A stretch of 39,665 nucleotides of DNA from UBA6019 sp035535055 (GCA_035535055.1 DATLQT010000078.1:1-39665); one strand, 5' to 3'; shown: positions 16,588 to 24,450, counted from the first letter of the stretch. The notes: a model not told the origin generated them from the sequence alone. Program-made: numbers and translations.

Positions 16588-17412
16588 ATGCCGGCCTTCG
16601 GACCCCTCGTGAGCGCCGCCTGGCTCGCCGAGCACCTGGCAGACGAAGACCTCCGAATCGTGGACCTGCGCTGGTACCTCGACGGGCGCTCCGGTCGTGA
16701 CGCGCACCGTGAAGGCCACATCCCGGGCGCCGTCTTCATCGACCTGCAGGAGGAGCTGACGGCGCCCACCGGTCCCGGCCGCCATCCGATCCCCGGGCCC
16801 GAGCAGTTCGAGGAAGCCATGCGCGCGGCGGGCGTCGACGATGCCGGCCGGGTGGTCGTCTACGGCGACGACGGTCCCTACAGCTCGGCTCGCCTCTGGT
16901 GGCTCCTGCGCTACTACGGTCACCCCGCCGTGGCGGCGCTCGACGGCGGCCTCGCCGCCTGGGAGGGACCGCTCGAGAAGGGGCCGGTCACGCCCGGGCG
17001 GGGTGATTTCCGGGTGCGCCCGGCGGATCGATCGATGGCAGTCGACCGGGACTACGTGCGGGCGGCCAAGGGCGCAGTGCTGTTCGACGCCCGGGCGGGG
17101 GAGAGGTATCGAGGCGAGGTCGAACCGATCGACTCCAAGGCCGGCCACATCCCCGGCGCCCTGAACATTCCCTGGTCGGCGAACCTCGGCCCCGATCGCC
17201 GGTTCCTGCCTCCCGAGCAGCTGCGCGAGCGCTACGCGGCGGCCCGCGGCCGTGAGGTGATCGCATACTGCGGCTCCGGCGTCAGCGCCGCGGTCGACCT
17301 TATGGCGATGGCGCTGGCGGGGATCGACGGCGCGAGGCTGTACGAGGGCTCCTGGTCGGACTGGTCCCGCCAGGAACTGCCGGTGGCGACGGGGCCGGAA
17401 CCCGGCTCGTAA
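16588..17412 (+). CDS. sulfurtransferase (rhodanese / 3-mercaptopyruvate sulfurtransferase type)
   Basis: Transfers sulfane sulfur from thiosulfate or 3-mercaptopyruvate to an acceptor such as cyanide or a thiol. 274 residues, two tandem rhodanese domains as in SseA and mitochondrial rhodanese. The N-terminal domain (about 1-130) has VDLRWYLDGR and GHIPGAVFIDL but no catalytic Cys, as is usual. The C-terminal domain has the active loop CGSGVSA with Cys228 and the conserved AGHIPGALNIPW. The CGSGV loop is closer to mercaptopyruvate sulfurtransferases than to the CRKGV loop of rhodaneses. The ATG is chosen because longer forms would cover the treZ start in antisense. The enoyl reductase gene follows 34 bp later. 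Confidence 0.92.
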   Translation: MPAFGPLVSAAWLAEHLADEDLRIVDLRWYLDGRSGRDAHREGHIPGAVFIDLQEELTAPTGPGRHPIPGPEQFEEAMRAAGVDDAGRVVVYGDDGPYSSARLWWLLRYYGHPAVAALDGGLAAWEGPLEKGPVTPGRGDFRVRPADRSMAVDRDYVRAAKGAVLFDARAGERYRGEVEPIDSKAGHIPGALNIPWSANLGPDRRFLPPEQLRERYAAARGREVIAYCGSGVSAAVDLMAMALAGIDGARLYEGSWSDWSRQELPVATGPEPGS

Positions 17413-17433
17413 CGGCGGGCCCGGGCTGCGGCC

Positions 17434-17439
17434 TACCCT
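17434..17439 (+). promoter_or_regulatory. -10 box TACCCT for the enoyl reductase gene, leaderless spacing
   Basis: TACCCT ends 7 nt before the ATG at 17447. The gap contains GGGG next to the ATG, too close to act as a normal ribosome binding site. Confidence 0.4.
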
Positions 17440-17446
17440 ATCGGGG

Positions 17447-18256
17447 ATGGGTGAGTTGCTGAAGGGCAAGAAGATCCTGGTGACCGGTGTGCTGACGCGC
17501 CAGTCGATCGCCTTCGCGATCGCCGACACGGCCCAAAAAGAGGGCGCGGAGATCGTCCTCACCAGCTTTGGGAGGGTGCGCAGCATCACCGAGATGTCGG
17601 CCAAGCGGCTCAACCCGGTGCCCGAGATCTTGGAGCTCGACGTCAACCGGCCGGAGGACATCGAGGCCGTCCGGGAGGACTTGGAGAAGCGCTGGGGGCG
17701 TCTCGATGGCATCGTCCACGCGATCGCCTTCGCGCCCGCCGACGCGCTCGGCGGCAACTTCCTGAATACGCCCTGGGAGAGCGCCATGACGGCCTTCCGG
17801 ACCAGCGCCTTCTCGCTCAAGGAGCTGACGGTCGGCCTGCTCCCGCTGATGCGCGAGCACGGCGGGGCGGTGGTGACGCTCGACTTCGACAACAGCACCC
17901 AGGCGTGGCCCTCCTACGACTGGATGGGCGTCTCCAAGGCGGCGCTGGAATCGATCGTCCGTTACCTCGCGCGGGACCTGGGCCGCTACCAGATCCGGGT
18001 CAACGCGCTGGGCGCCGGGCCGCTTTCCACCATCGCCGCCAAAGGGGTGCCGGGCTTCAAGCAGGTCGAGGACAGCTGGGACAAACGGGCACCGCTGGGC
18101 TGGAACAGCAAATCCGCTTTCGCCGTCGCCGGCACCGCCTGCGCCATGCTCTCCGACTTCATGTCGGCCACGACCGGCGAGCTGATCCACGTCGACGGTG
18201 GCTACCACGCCGTGGGCGCCGAGTCGCCCACCGAGGATCCCGCCCCGGCGGACTAG
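17447..18256 (+). CDS. fabI: enoyl-ACP reductase, FabI/InhA type
   Basis: NADH-dependent short-chain dehydrogenase catalysing the last reduction of each fatty acid elongation cycle. 269 residues, Rossmann fold. The N-terminal GKKILVTGVLTRQSIAFAIA is the FabI cofactor motif; the catalytic Tyr157 and Lys164 lie in YDWMGVSKAALE, preceded by the DFDNS segment that aligns with InhA. ATTGELIHVDGGYHAVG closes the fold. The Tyr-x-Trp-Met pattern and DFD resemble mycobacterial InhA more than E. coli FabI. It is far from any other fatty acid synthesis gene. The stop codon shares CTAG with the stop of the antisense pseudogene. Confidence 0.93.
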   Translation: MGELLKGKKILVTGVLTRQSIAFAIADTAQKEGAEIVLTSFGRVRSITEMSAKRLNPVPEILELDVNRPEDIEAVREDLEKRWGRLDGIVHAIAFAPADALGGNFLNTPWESAMTAFRTSAFSLKELTVGLLPLMREHGGAVVTLDFDNSTQAWPSYDWMGVSKAALESIVRYLARDLGRYQIRVNALGAGPLSTIAAKGVPGFKQVEDSWDKRAPLGWNSKSAFAVAGTACAMLSDFMSATTGELIHVDGGYHAVGAESPTEDPAPAD

Positions 18257-19405
18257 AAGCGGTCGACCCGGAGGTCGGCCAGCTCCGGCGGCTGGACCCC
18301 CGTCCACGATCGCGCGCGTCAGCCAGCCGGCGATGGCCGGCGCGGTCATCATCCCGATCGAACCGTGACCGCCGTGGATCCAGACGCCAGTCGGCCCGGC
18401 GGGCCCTGCCAGCGGCATCCCGTCGGGCGTCATCGGCCGCAGGCCGTACCAGGCGGCGGTGATCGGCAGCTCCGCCAGCCCGGGCGCCGCGGCCACGGCG
18501 CGGGCGGCGATCCGTCGCGGCATGTCAAGACCCTCGTAGGGGTCGCGCAGGCTGGCGAGAGCGAGGTGCCGATGAGGGCATCCCCGGCCGGCTGCTGCGC
18601 GATCACGAAGGCCTCGGCCACCGGCTGGTCGTGGCCGGCGGCGACCTCGGCCAGCGTCGGAGGTCGCGCGACCCGGCCCAGCTCGTCCTGATCCGGCCAG
18701 TTCATGTCCTCGACGATCCAGGGAAGCGTGTCATCGAGCCGCGCCGTGCGCAGCAGCCAACCGCGCCCGATGCTCACCGGCGCGGGTCTCCAGAGCTCGT
18801 TCAACCACCGCCCGGCCGCGAGAACCACCGCGTCGAAGCAAATCGGCCCCCATCCGTCACCAGTCCGCGCAACTTTCCGCCCCTGGTGGAGACCTGGCTT
18901 ACGCGGGTGCCGGTGTGGATCTTGGCGCCAGCCTCGCGCGCTGCCTTGACGAAGGCGAACGTGGCGGCGGTGGGATCGACCACCGACGCATTTCCGACCA
19001 CGTGGCCGTCCGCCAAACGCGGCCCCAGCGCTCTGAAATTGAGCCGGATCTCCTCGGCTCAGACTGCGCTCACCTCCAGGCCCGCTGCGCTCATCTCGAG
19101 GGCTCGCCTGCCCATTGTCCGCGCCTGCGCCGCGCCCCTCGCGATTATCAGTTGCGGCATTTCGCGAAGCTGGAAGTCCACCTCGCCTCCCGCCAGCGCA
19201 CGCTAGACCTCCAACGAGCGCTGCATGATCCGGATGACGTCGGGCTCGGTCTGGTTCAGCAGCAATCCCATGTTGTGGCCCGAGGCCTGGCCGGCCTCAG
19301 ATCCACGCTCGAAGAGCGACACACGAACGCCCGACGCGCCAGTTCGTACGCGATGGTGGCGCCGGCGATGGCGCCGCCGACGACCCCGATCTCTTCGCCG
19401 GCCAT
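18253..19405 (-). pseudogene. decayed FAD-dependent oxidoreductase (DAO / glycine oxidase family)
   Basis: Remains of a D-amino acid dehydrogenase/glycine oxidase-like flavoenzyme. Reading the minus strand from ATG 19405, protein similarity jumps between all three frames. The FAD-binding start (IGVVGGAIAGATIAYELA) is followed by a frameshift near 19340 into VRVSLFERGSEAG. Then come an in-frame TAG at 19203-19205 where Tyr is expected, and an in-frame TGA at 19059-19061. The middle (SVVDPTAATFAFVKAAREAG) then shifts near 18838 into VVLAAGRWLNELW, shifts again near 18550 into DPYEGLDMPRRIA, and shifts once more at a run of C near 18297 before the natural end at 18253. Six lesions in one gene between intact neighbours indicate a true pseudogene rather than sequencing error. 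The original enzyme had roughly 380 residues. Confidence 0.85.
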
Positions 19406-19509
19406 CTCCTAGCATCGCCGAGTGTAGGGCGGCCGTCCTGGACCAGCGAGGTCGAGCTCAGGATCGCCAGATCTTGTGGAATCGATGCGTCACTGCCCCA
19501 AGATGCTGT

Positions 19510-19515
19510 TAGACT
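19510..19515 (+). promoter_or_regulatory. putative -10 box TAGACT for the RNase H-like gene
   Basis: TAGACT lies about 50 nt before the TTG at 19567, leaving room for a leader that contains GGAGGA at 19551-19556. A -35 box is not clear. Confidence 0.3.
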
Positions 19516-19566
19516 CGCCCAAGGCGTGATCCCGCCCGATTCCATCCTCTGGAGGAAAGAGCCGCA

Positions 19567-19980
19567 TTGCGAGAATGCCTCATCATCTACGTGGACGCCG
19601 CTCTCGATAAGAACGGCCGGGCCGGGTGTGGCCTGGCCGTTTTCATTAGGGGCCGCGCGCTTTACACCGAGTCCTTCGGCTTCACGCACGAGGGCGGCTC
19701 AGCGCAGCTGGAGGCACACGTCTGCGCCGCGGCCCTGGAGCTCGCGGCTCACCGGTGGCCGTTCCATAGGGTCATCGTGCGCACCGATTGCGCGCCGGTG
19801 GTGCGCAGCCGCACCCCGTCCAGCGAGACATTCCGTGATGCAGTTCACGAGGTGCGCGAGCGCTGCCGGCGCGGCTATCGCGTGGTTCGGTACGTGAGCC
19901 GCAAGGCTAATCCGGCGCACGAACTCGCGCGCGAGGGGTTGAAGAGCGTGGTCCGGCCACGCGTCGAACTGGCCGCCTGA
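19567..19980 (+). CDS. RNase HI-like protein
   Basis: Short protein with an RNase H fold, related to RNase HI/RVT_3 proteins that cut RNA in RNA-DNA hybrids. 137 residues. Three acidic residues of the active site are visible: Asp10 in IIYVDAAL, Glu49 in AQLEAHVCAAALELA and Asp74 in VRTDCAP. The fourth, usually Asp in a NxxADxLA motif near the C-terminus, is His118 (NPAHELARE), so activity may be altered. The TTG start is chosen for GGAGGA 10 nt upstream; a nearby ATG is out of frame. It is monocistronic or leads into the Arg/Thr-rich protein gene 106 bp later. Codon use looks less extreme in GC than its neighbours, which may hint at transfer. Confidence 0.75.
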   Translation: MRECLIIYVDAALDKNGRAGCGLAVFIRGRALYTESFGFTHEGGSAQLEAHVCAAALELAAHRWPFHRVIVRTDCAPVVRSRTPSSETFRDAVHEVRERCRRGYRVVRYVSRKANPAHELAREGLKSVVRPRVELAA

Positions 19981-20024
19981 TTTCTCCTTTGGCACCGCGC
20001 GTAATGCGAACGTGTCTCGCGTTC

Positions 20025-20030
20025 TATACT
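20025..20030 (+). promoter_or_regulatory. putative -10 box TATACT before the Arg/Thr-rich protein gene
   Basis: TATACT is close to the sigma-70 consensus. It would give a transcription start near 20037, about 8 bp before the 16-bp palindrome. No matching -35 box at 16-18 bp. Confidence 0.4.
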
Positions 20031-20044
20031 TCGGCGCGTCCCAC

Positions 20045-20060
20045 TCTACGCGCGCGTAGA
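20045..20060. promoter_or_regulatory. 16-bp perfect palindrome, possible operator
   Basis: TCTACGCGCGCGTAGA is an exact palindrome in the leader, between the TATACT box and the AAAGGAG ribosome binding site (20074-20080) of the gene at 20087. Its place is typical of a roadblock operator; a self-pairing mRNA structure is also possible. Confidence 0.4.
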
Positions 20061-20086
20061 TCCCAACAAGAAGAAAGGAGCGACTG

Positions 20087-20509
20087 ATGGCTGAGGAATC
20101 CGGATCTGAAACAGCGCCGAAAAGGCGCACGCGCCGAACCACGGGAACGCGCACCCCGCGAGCGACCCGCGGCACCGCGACGACCCGACGCCGCAGCGCC
20201 GCCGCCGCCGACGTCGTCGAGAACCTCAACTCGATGGTCGCCGAGCTGATCAAGGAAAACCGCAAGCTGAAGCGACAGCTTGACCGCGCGACCGCGAAAG
20301 GAACCGCGGCCGCGAGCTCCGGCATCGAGCGCGGCCTGAAGGCGATCCAGCGCCGCGTCCAGAAGGCGCTGACGGGCGCCGCAAGCCCCACCCGCCGGCG
20401 CTCGACCCGGACGGCGACGGGCACCACCCGCCGCGCGACCACGCGTCGCACCACGACCACCCGACGCCGTCGCACCAGCACCGGCAACGGGGGCACCGCC
20501 GCCAGCTGA
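20087..20509 (+). CDS. Arg/Thr-rich basic protein with central coiled coil, histone-like
   Basis: No family recognised. 140 residues. A short acidic start (1-9) is followed by a basic Arg/Thr-rich arm (11-36), an amphipathic helix with coiled-coil character (about 42-70, VVENLNSMVAELIKENRKLK), a second helix at about 78-97 and a long C-terminal tail (101-132) made almost only of Thr, Arg and Ser. The layout of disordered basic arms around a dimerising helix resembles bacterial histone-like or nucleoid-associated proteins, so binding to DNA or RNA is a reasonable inference. A strong AAAGGAG lies 6 nt before the ATG. The upstream palindrome suggests regulation. A VOC-type gene overlaps its stop. 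Thr-rich tails could also be phosphorylated. Confidence 0.75.
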   Translation: MAEESGSETAPKRRTRRTTGTRTPRATRGTATTRRRSAAAADVVENLNSMVAELIKENRKLKRQLDRATAKGTAAASSGIERGLKAIQRRVQKALTGAASPTRRRSTRTATGTTRRATTRRTTTTRRRRTSTGNGGTAAS

Positions 20510-21189
20510 CGTCCAGCGCCGAAATCGACCACGTCCTGCTGGCCGTCACCGACCTCGACCGCGCAGCCGAGAGGCTCGTGGCTGAGCACGGCCTGGTGGC
20601 CCTGCCCGGCGGTCGTCATCCGGGGGCGGGAACGGCAAACCGGATCGTCCCCCTGGGCCCGGCTTACCTGGAACTGATAGCCGTCGTCGATGACGCGGAG
20701 GCGTCGAGCAGCCAGCTGAGCCGCCGCGTCAGCGCGGCGCTCGAGCGACGCGCCGGTATAGCCACCTGGGCGGTTCGCGTCGGCGACCTCGACGCGGTGA
20801 GGGCGCGGCTCGACGCGGCCGCCGTGCCTGCCGTCGGTCCCCGCGCGGGCTTCCGGAGGCGGCCCGACGGGGTGCTGCTGGAGTGGCGCACCCTGCACGT
20901 CGGCGACGGCCTCGAGCCCGCGATCCCCTTCTTCATCGAGTGGCGGCTGTCCGCCGGGCAGCACCCTGGCGGGCAAGCCGTGGACCATCCCGCGGGCGCG
21001 GTGCGCCTCAAGAGCCTGAGGCTTTCGGCGCCGTCCCCGGAGCGTCTGGAGGAGAGGCTTCGTTCGCTCCTCGGCGGCCTCCCCGCGCTCACCTTCGAGC
21101 AGGGAGAGAGGGAGGAGGTGACGGCGGTGGTGCTCGACGTCGGGGGCGTCGAGGGGGTGCTGAGGGGTGCTGAAGCGAGCCTAGGCTAG
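20506..21189 (+). CDS. VOC / glyoxalase-like domain protein (non-standard start)
   Basis: Glyoxalase-like domain protein of the vicinal oxygen chelate fold (PF13468-like). About 227 residues. The first strand and helix, IDHVLLAVTDLDRAAERL, are conserved in the fold and begin near 20524. The second module contains WAVRVGDLDAVRARLDAAAV and the RPDGVLLEWRTLHV segment. No ATG, GTG or TTG occurs in frame before GTG 20578, which would delete that first strand. CTG at 20506 overlaps the stop of the basic-protein gene (CTGA), the same arrangement as the NTGA overlaps elsewhere in the window, so I take it as the start; ATC at 20524 is an alternative. Function unknown; the metal ligands of true glyoxalase I are not obvious. 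Confidence 0.65.
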   Translation: MTSSAEIDHVLLAVTDLDRAAERLVAEHGLVALPGGRHPGAGTANRIVPLGPAYLELIAVVDDAEASSSQLSRRVSAALERRAGIATWAVRVGDLDAVRARLDAAAVPAVGPRAGFRRRPDGVLLEWRTLHVGDGLEPAIPFFIEWRLSAGQHPGGQAVDHPAGAVRLKSLRLSAPSPERLEERLRSLLGGLPALTFEQGEREEVTAVVLDVGGVEGVLRGAEASLG

Positions 21190-21560
21190 ACCCACTCGGT
21201 CTCGATCCGCTTCGCCTCGTGGTAGGCGTCCCAGATCTGGAAGGCGTAGAGCCCAAATCCGCCCGCGCCCAGCGGAACGCCGAGAAGTCCCCCGATCACC
21301 GAGAGGTCGAGGTCCGCGCCGACGAACTCCATCCCCCCGCAGGCGAGAAGGAAGAACAGCCCCTTGAGGTTGTGGCCCAAGTAGACGTGGCCCATGCCGG
21401 GTACTATCGCGAGCAGGGTCGCCACCATTGGGCTCTTGCGCGGATGGGCCGCACGCCGCCGCCCGTAGCCCTGCGAAGGGGCTGCTCCGCAGCGGGGGCA
21501 GGCCGCGTTGGGACTCGGCAGCGGAGATCCGCAGCGGCCGCAGAGGACGTTGGTCGCCAT
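21186..21560 (-). CDS. zinc-ribbon membrane protein, TM2-domain-like
   Basis: Small membrane protein, 124 residues. The N-terminus carries a zinc ribbon with two Cys pairs, Cys7/Cys10 (CGRC) and Cys21/Cys24 (CPRC). After a basic linker come hydrophobic segments, first VATLLAIVPGMGHVYLGHNLKGLFFLL at about 46-71, which has the PGxGHxYLG turn seen in TM2/DUF5683-type domains, then a second helix about 83-107. Proteins of this plan are common and uncharacterised. The ATG has TAAGGT 12 nt upstream on the same strand, suggesting a very short leader. Its stop codon shares CTAG with that of the VOC gene. It is divergent from the acyl-CoA dehydrogenase gene across 86 bp. Confidence 0.75.
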   Translation of the reverse strand: MATNVLCGRCGSPLPSPNAACPRCGAAPSQGYGRRRAAHPRKSPMVATLLAIVPGMGHVYLGHNLKGLFFLLACGGMEFVGADLDLSVIGGLLGVPLGAGGFGLYAFQIWDAYHEAKRIETEWV

Positions 21561-21634
21561 GGTTTGTGCTCAACCTTATTCCCGCTCCGCGGGGAGGGAA
21601 AACAGGCCCCGGATTTTGGCTTGGGCGCTTGCTG

Positions 21635-21640
21635 TAGTCT
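21635..21640 (+). promoter_or_regulatory. -10 box TAGTCT for the acyl-CoA dehydrogenase, leaderless spacing
   Basis: TAGTCT ends 6 nt before the ATG. The gap CCCAGC has no ribosome binding site. Confidence 0.45.
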
Positions 21641-21646
21641 CCCAGC

Positions 21647-22819
21647 ATGGACTTGAAGTTCAGCGCCGAGGACGAGGCTTTTCGAGACGAGGTCAGGACC
21701 TGGCTGGAGGCCAACCTGCCGCCGGAATGGCGGCACCGGGGAGTCGGCGGCTACCGCGAGGACGAGGACGAGGAGATCCAGCGTGACTGGCAGAAGCGGC
21801 TCCACAAGGGCGGCTGGCTGAAGCTCGCCTGGCCTCGTGAGTCAGGGGGGCGCGACGCCACACCCTTCCAGCAGGCGATTTACCAGGAGGAGCTGGCAGC
21901 GGCCGGCGCCCCGCCCATCCTCGGCCGCCTCGGCGTCAGCCTTGCCGCGCCGACCCTCAACGTCATGGGCGACCAGTGGCAGAAGGACACCTACATCGAG
22001 CGGATCCTCGCCTGTGACGAGGTCTGGGCGCAGGGCTTCAGCGAGCCCAACGCGGGTAGCGACCTGGCGGCCCTCTCGACCCGCGCCGTCAGGGACGGCG
22101 ACCGCTGGATCCTGAACGGCCAGAAGACGTGGTCGTCGGGCGCTTATTACTCCGACCGCAGCTTTCTATTGGCTCGCACCGACACCGAAGTTCCTCCGCA
22201 CAAGGGCATCGGCTTTTTCATCGTCGACCTGAAGCAGCCGGGAGTCGAAGTCCGACGGATCAAGCAGCTGACCGGCGGAGGCGAGTTCTGCGAGATCTTC
22301 CTTAGCAACGCGGTCGTCGAGGACCGCGACCTGGTGGGTGGCCCCGGTGATGGCTGGAAGGCGGCGATGACCACCTTCGGCTTCGAGCGGGGCGGCCTCG
22401 CCAACGCGTCCCGTTTCGAAAGCGCGGTGTTGAGCCTCGCCGGTCTCGCCCGCGACCTCGGCCAGGGAAGCGACCCCCTGGTCCGGCAGCGCGTCGCCCA
22501 GGCCAAGATCGAGGCTCACACCTTCCGGATGAACGGTCTCCGCGCGCTGACCAAGGCTCAGCAGGGCGGCGCCCCCGGGCCCGAGGCGAGCCTCACCAAG
22601 CTCTACTGGAGCGAGATGGACAAGCGGATCCAGGAGGCCGCGGTCGCGGTGCAGGGCCCCTATGGCGCCCTCGCCCCCGACGAGCCCTGGGCCGTCCAGG
22701 AGGGCCGCTGGCAGCTGGGCTGGATGTGGTCGCAGGCGGAGACGATCTACGCCGGCAGTTCGGAGATCCAGCGCAACATCATCGCCGAGCGGGTGCTGGG
22801 CTTACCCCGGGGGCGGTAG
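21647..22819 (+). CDS. acyl-CoA dehydrogenase
   Basis: FAD enzyme that introduces the alpha-beta double bond into acyl-CoA in beta-oxidation or related catabolism. 390 residues, the standard length with N-terminal helical, middle beta and C-terminal helical domains. Family landmarks are WAQGFSEPNAGSDLAALSTRA, the NGQKTWSSGA segment at the flavin and IYAGSSEIQRNIIAERVLGLPR at the C-terminus. The early DLKFSAEDEAFRDEVRTWLEANLP is typical of actinobacterial-type paralogues. The position of the catalytic base is not certain from inspection. The synthetase gene follows after 2 bp, so the pair probably activates and oxidises one class of carboxylic acid. Chain-length preference unknown. Confidence 0.93.
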   Translation: MDLKFSAEDEAFRDEVRTWLEANLPPEWRHRGVGGYREDEDEEIQRDWQKRLHKGGWLKLAWPRESGGRDATPFQQAIYQEELAAAGAPPILGRLGVSLAAPTLNVMGDQWQKDTYIERILACDEVWAQGFSEPNAGSDLAALSTRAVRDGDRWILNGQKTWSSGAYYSDRSFLLARTDTEVPPHKGIGFFIVDLKQPGVEVRRIKQLTGGGEFCEIFLSNAVVEDRDLVGGPGDGWKAAMTTFGFERGGLANASRFESAVLSLAGLARDLGQGSDPLVRQRVAQAKIEAHTFRMNGLRALTKAQQGGAPGPEASLTKLYWSEMDKRIQEAAVAVQGPYGALAPDEPWAVQEGRWQLGWMWSQAETIYAGSSEIQRNIIAERVLGLPRGR

Positions 22820-22821
22820 GG

Positions 22822-24450
22822 GTGGCCGCCGCGCGGCAGCCGAACATGGTCGACTACGAGGCGACCAAGCGGGACTTCAAGCTCGAGGTTCCCGAGCGCT
22901 TCAACTTCGCCCAGCAGGTGATCGGCCACTGGGCGGAGGACCCCGCCAAGCTCGGCATGTGGTGGCTGTCCCATGACGGACGTGAGCGAAAGATCACCTT
23001 CCGCGAATTCGCCGAGCGCTCCGACCGCTTCGCCGAGGTGCTCCAGAAGTCGGGCGTGCGGCCGGGCGACCGGGTGCTGGTCCAGCTGCCGCGGGTGCCC
23101 GAGTGGTGGGAGGTCCTGCTCGGCTGCATGAAGGCCGGCGCGGTCGCGGTGCCGGGCACCATCCTGCTGACGCCGAAAGATATCCTCTATCGCTCCGGCC
23201 TCAGCGAGGGCGTCGCCTACGTGTGCGACGCGGACAACGCCGCCAAGGTCGACCAGGTCCGGGGCGAGCTTCCCCATCTGCGGGAGTTGTTCCTGGTCGG
23301 GGACGAGGACCGAGAGGGCTGGAGGAACTACGACCAGGAGCTGGCGGCAGCCTCGGGCCAGTACCGGGACGTCCACACCCGGTCGAGCGACCCCTGCCTC
23401 GTCTACTTCACCTCGGGCACTGTCGGGAACCCGAAGATGGTCCTTCATACTCACGCCTCCTACCCCATCGGCCACCTCGTCACCGGGAAGTTCTGGCTCG
23501 ACCTCGGCCCGGAGGACCTCCACCTGAACCTATCCGAGACGGGATGGGCGAAGGCCGCCTGGTCCAGCTTTCTGGGGCCATGGAACATGGGCGCGGCTCT
23601 CTTCGTCCAGGACGCGCGCGGCAAGTTCATCGCGCCCGAGACGATGCAGCTGCTTGAGAACTACCCGATCACGACCTTCTGCGCGCCGCCGACGGCCTAC
23701 CGGATGCTCGTCCTCGAGGACCTGGCCCGCTACCGGACGAGCCTCCGTCACTGTGTCGGAGCCGGCGAGCCGCTCAATCCTGAGGTCATCGCGACCTGGC
23801 AGCGGGAAACCGGTCAGGTGATCCGCGACGGCTACGGACAGACCGAGACGATCCTGCTCTGCTGCAGCTTCCCGCCGCTGGAGGTGCGGCCGGGCTCGAT
23901 GGGCAAGCCCTCGCCGACGGTGGACGTGGCGGTCATCGACGAGGACGGGCAGCCACTGCCGTACGACAGCGAGGGCGACATAGCGGTCCGCGTTTTGCCG
24001 GAGCGGCCGGTCGGGCTCTTCAAGGAGTACTGGCGAAACCCGGAGGCGACCGCCAATTGTATGCGCGGCGACTGGTACGTCACAGGGGATCGCGCCTACG
24101 TCGACGGCGATGGTTACTTCTGGTTCGTGGGCCGGGCCGACGACGTGATCATCAGCGCCGGTTACCGCATCGGCCCTTTCGAGGTCGAGAGCGCGCTGGT
24201 CGAGCATCCCGCGGTCGCCGAGGCGGCCGTGGTGGGCAAGGGCGACCCGATGCGGGGGACGATCGTCAAGGCTTACGTCATCCTCGCCCCTGGCCACCAG
24301 TCGTCCGAGCAGCTGGCGGCCGACCTACAGGAGCACGTGAAGAAGGTGACCGCACCCTACAAGTACCCGCGCGAGATCGAATTCGTCACCGAGCTGCCGA
24401 AGACGATCTCGGGCAAGATCCGCCGGGTTCAGCTTCGGGAACAGGACTAG
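22822..24450 (+). CDS. acyl-CoA synthetase (AMP-forming), medium-chain type
   Basis: Activates a carboxylic acid to acyl-CoA through an acyl-adenylate. 542 residues, ANL superfamily, closest in pattern to medium-chain or acetyl-CoA synthetase-like enzymes. Motifs: YFTSGTVGNPKMVLHTH (phosphate loop; the usual SGTTG is SGTVG), GYGQTE, YVTGDRAYVDGDGYFWFVGRADDVI and the C-terminal TISGKIRR with the catalytic Lys. The EVPERFNFAQQVIGHWA start segment is typical. Start uncertain: GTG 22822, 2 bp after the dehydrogenase stop, or ATG 22846, which gives the more usual N-terminus. Neither has a clear Shine-Dalgarno. Works with the upstream dehydrogenase, by inference from the operon. Confidence 0.9.
   Translation: MAAARQPNMVDYEATKRDFKLEVPERFNFAQQVIGHWAEDPAKLGMWWLSHDGRERKITFREFAERSDRFAEVLQKSGVRPGDRVLVQLPRVPEWWEVLLGCMKAGAVAVPGTILLTPKDILYRSGLSEGVAYVCDADNAAKVDQVRGELPHLRELFLVGDEDREGWRNYDQELAAASGQYRDVHTRSSDPCLVYFTSGTVGNPKMVLHTHASYPIGHLVTGKFWLDLGPEDLHLNLSETGWAKAAWSSFLGPWNMGAALFVQDARGKFIAPETMQLLENYPITTFCAPPTAYRMLVLEDLARYRTSLRHCVGAGEPLNPEVIATWQRETGQVIRDGYGQTETILLCCSFPPLEVRPGSMGKPSPTVDVAVIDEDGQPLPYDSEGDIAVRVLPERPVGLFKEYWRNPEATANCMRGDWYVTGDRAYVDGDGYFWFVGRADDVIISAGYRIGPFEVESALVEHPAVAEAAVVGKGDPMRGTIVKAYVILAPGHQSSEQLAADLQEHVKKVTAPYKYPREIEFVTELPKTISGKIRRVQLREQD

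Noticed and set aside
16561..17898. Upstream extension of treZ to more than 1000 codons
   Set aside because: The extension is antisense to the sulfurtransferase and fabI; TreZ begins at GTG 16560 with its normal N-terminal domain.
18253..19405. Programmed frameshifting or stop read-through as an explanation for the broken oxidase
   Set aside because: Six separate lesions of different kinds, without slippery-site or recoding signals, fit decay far better than recoding.
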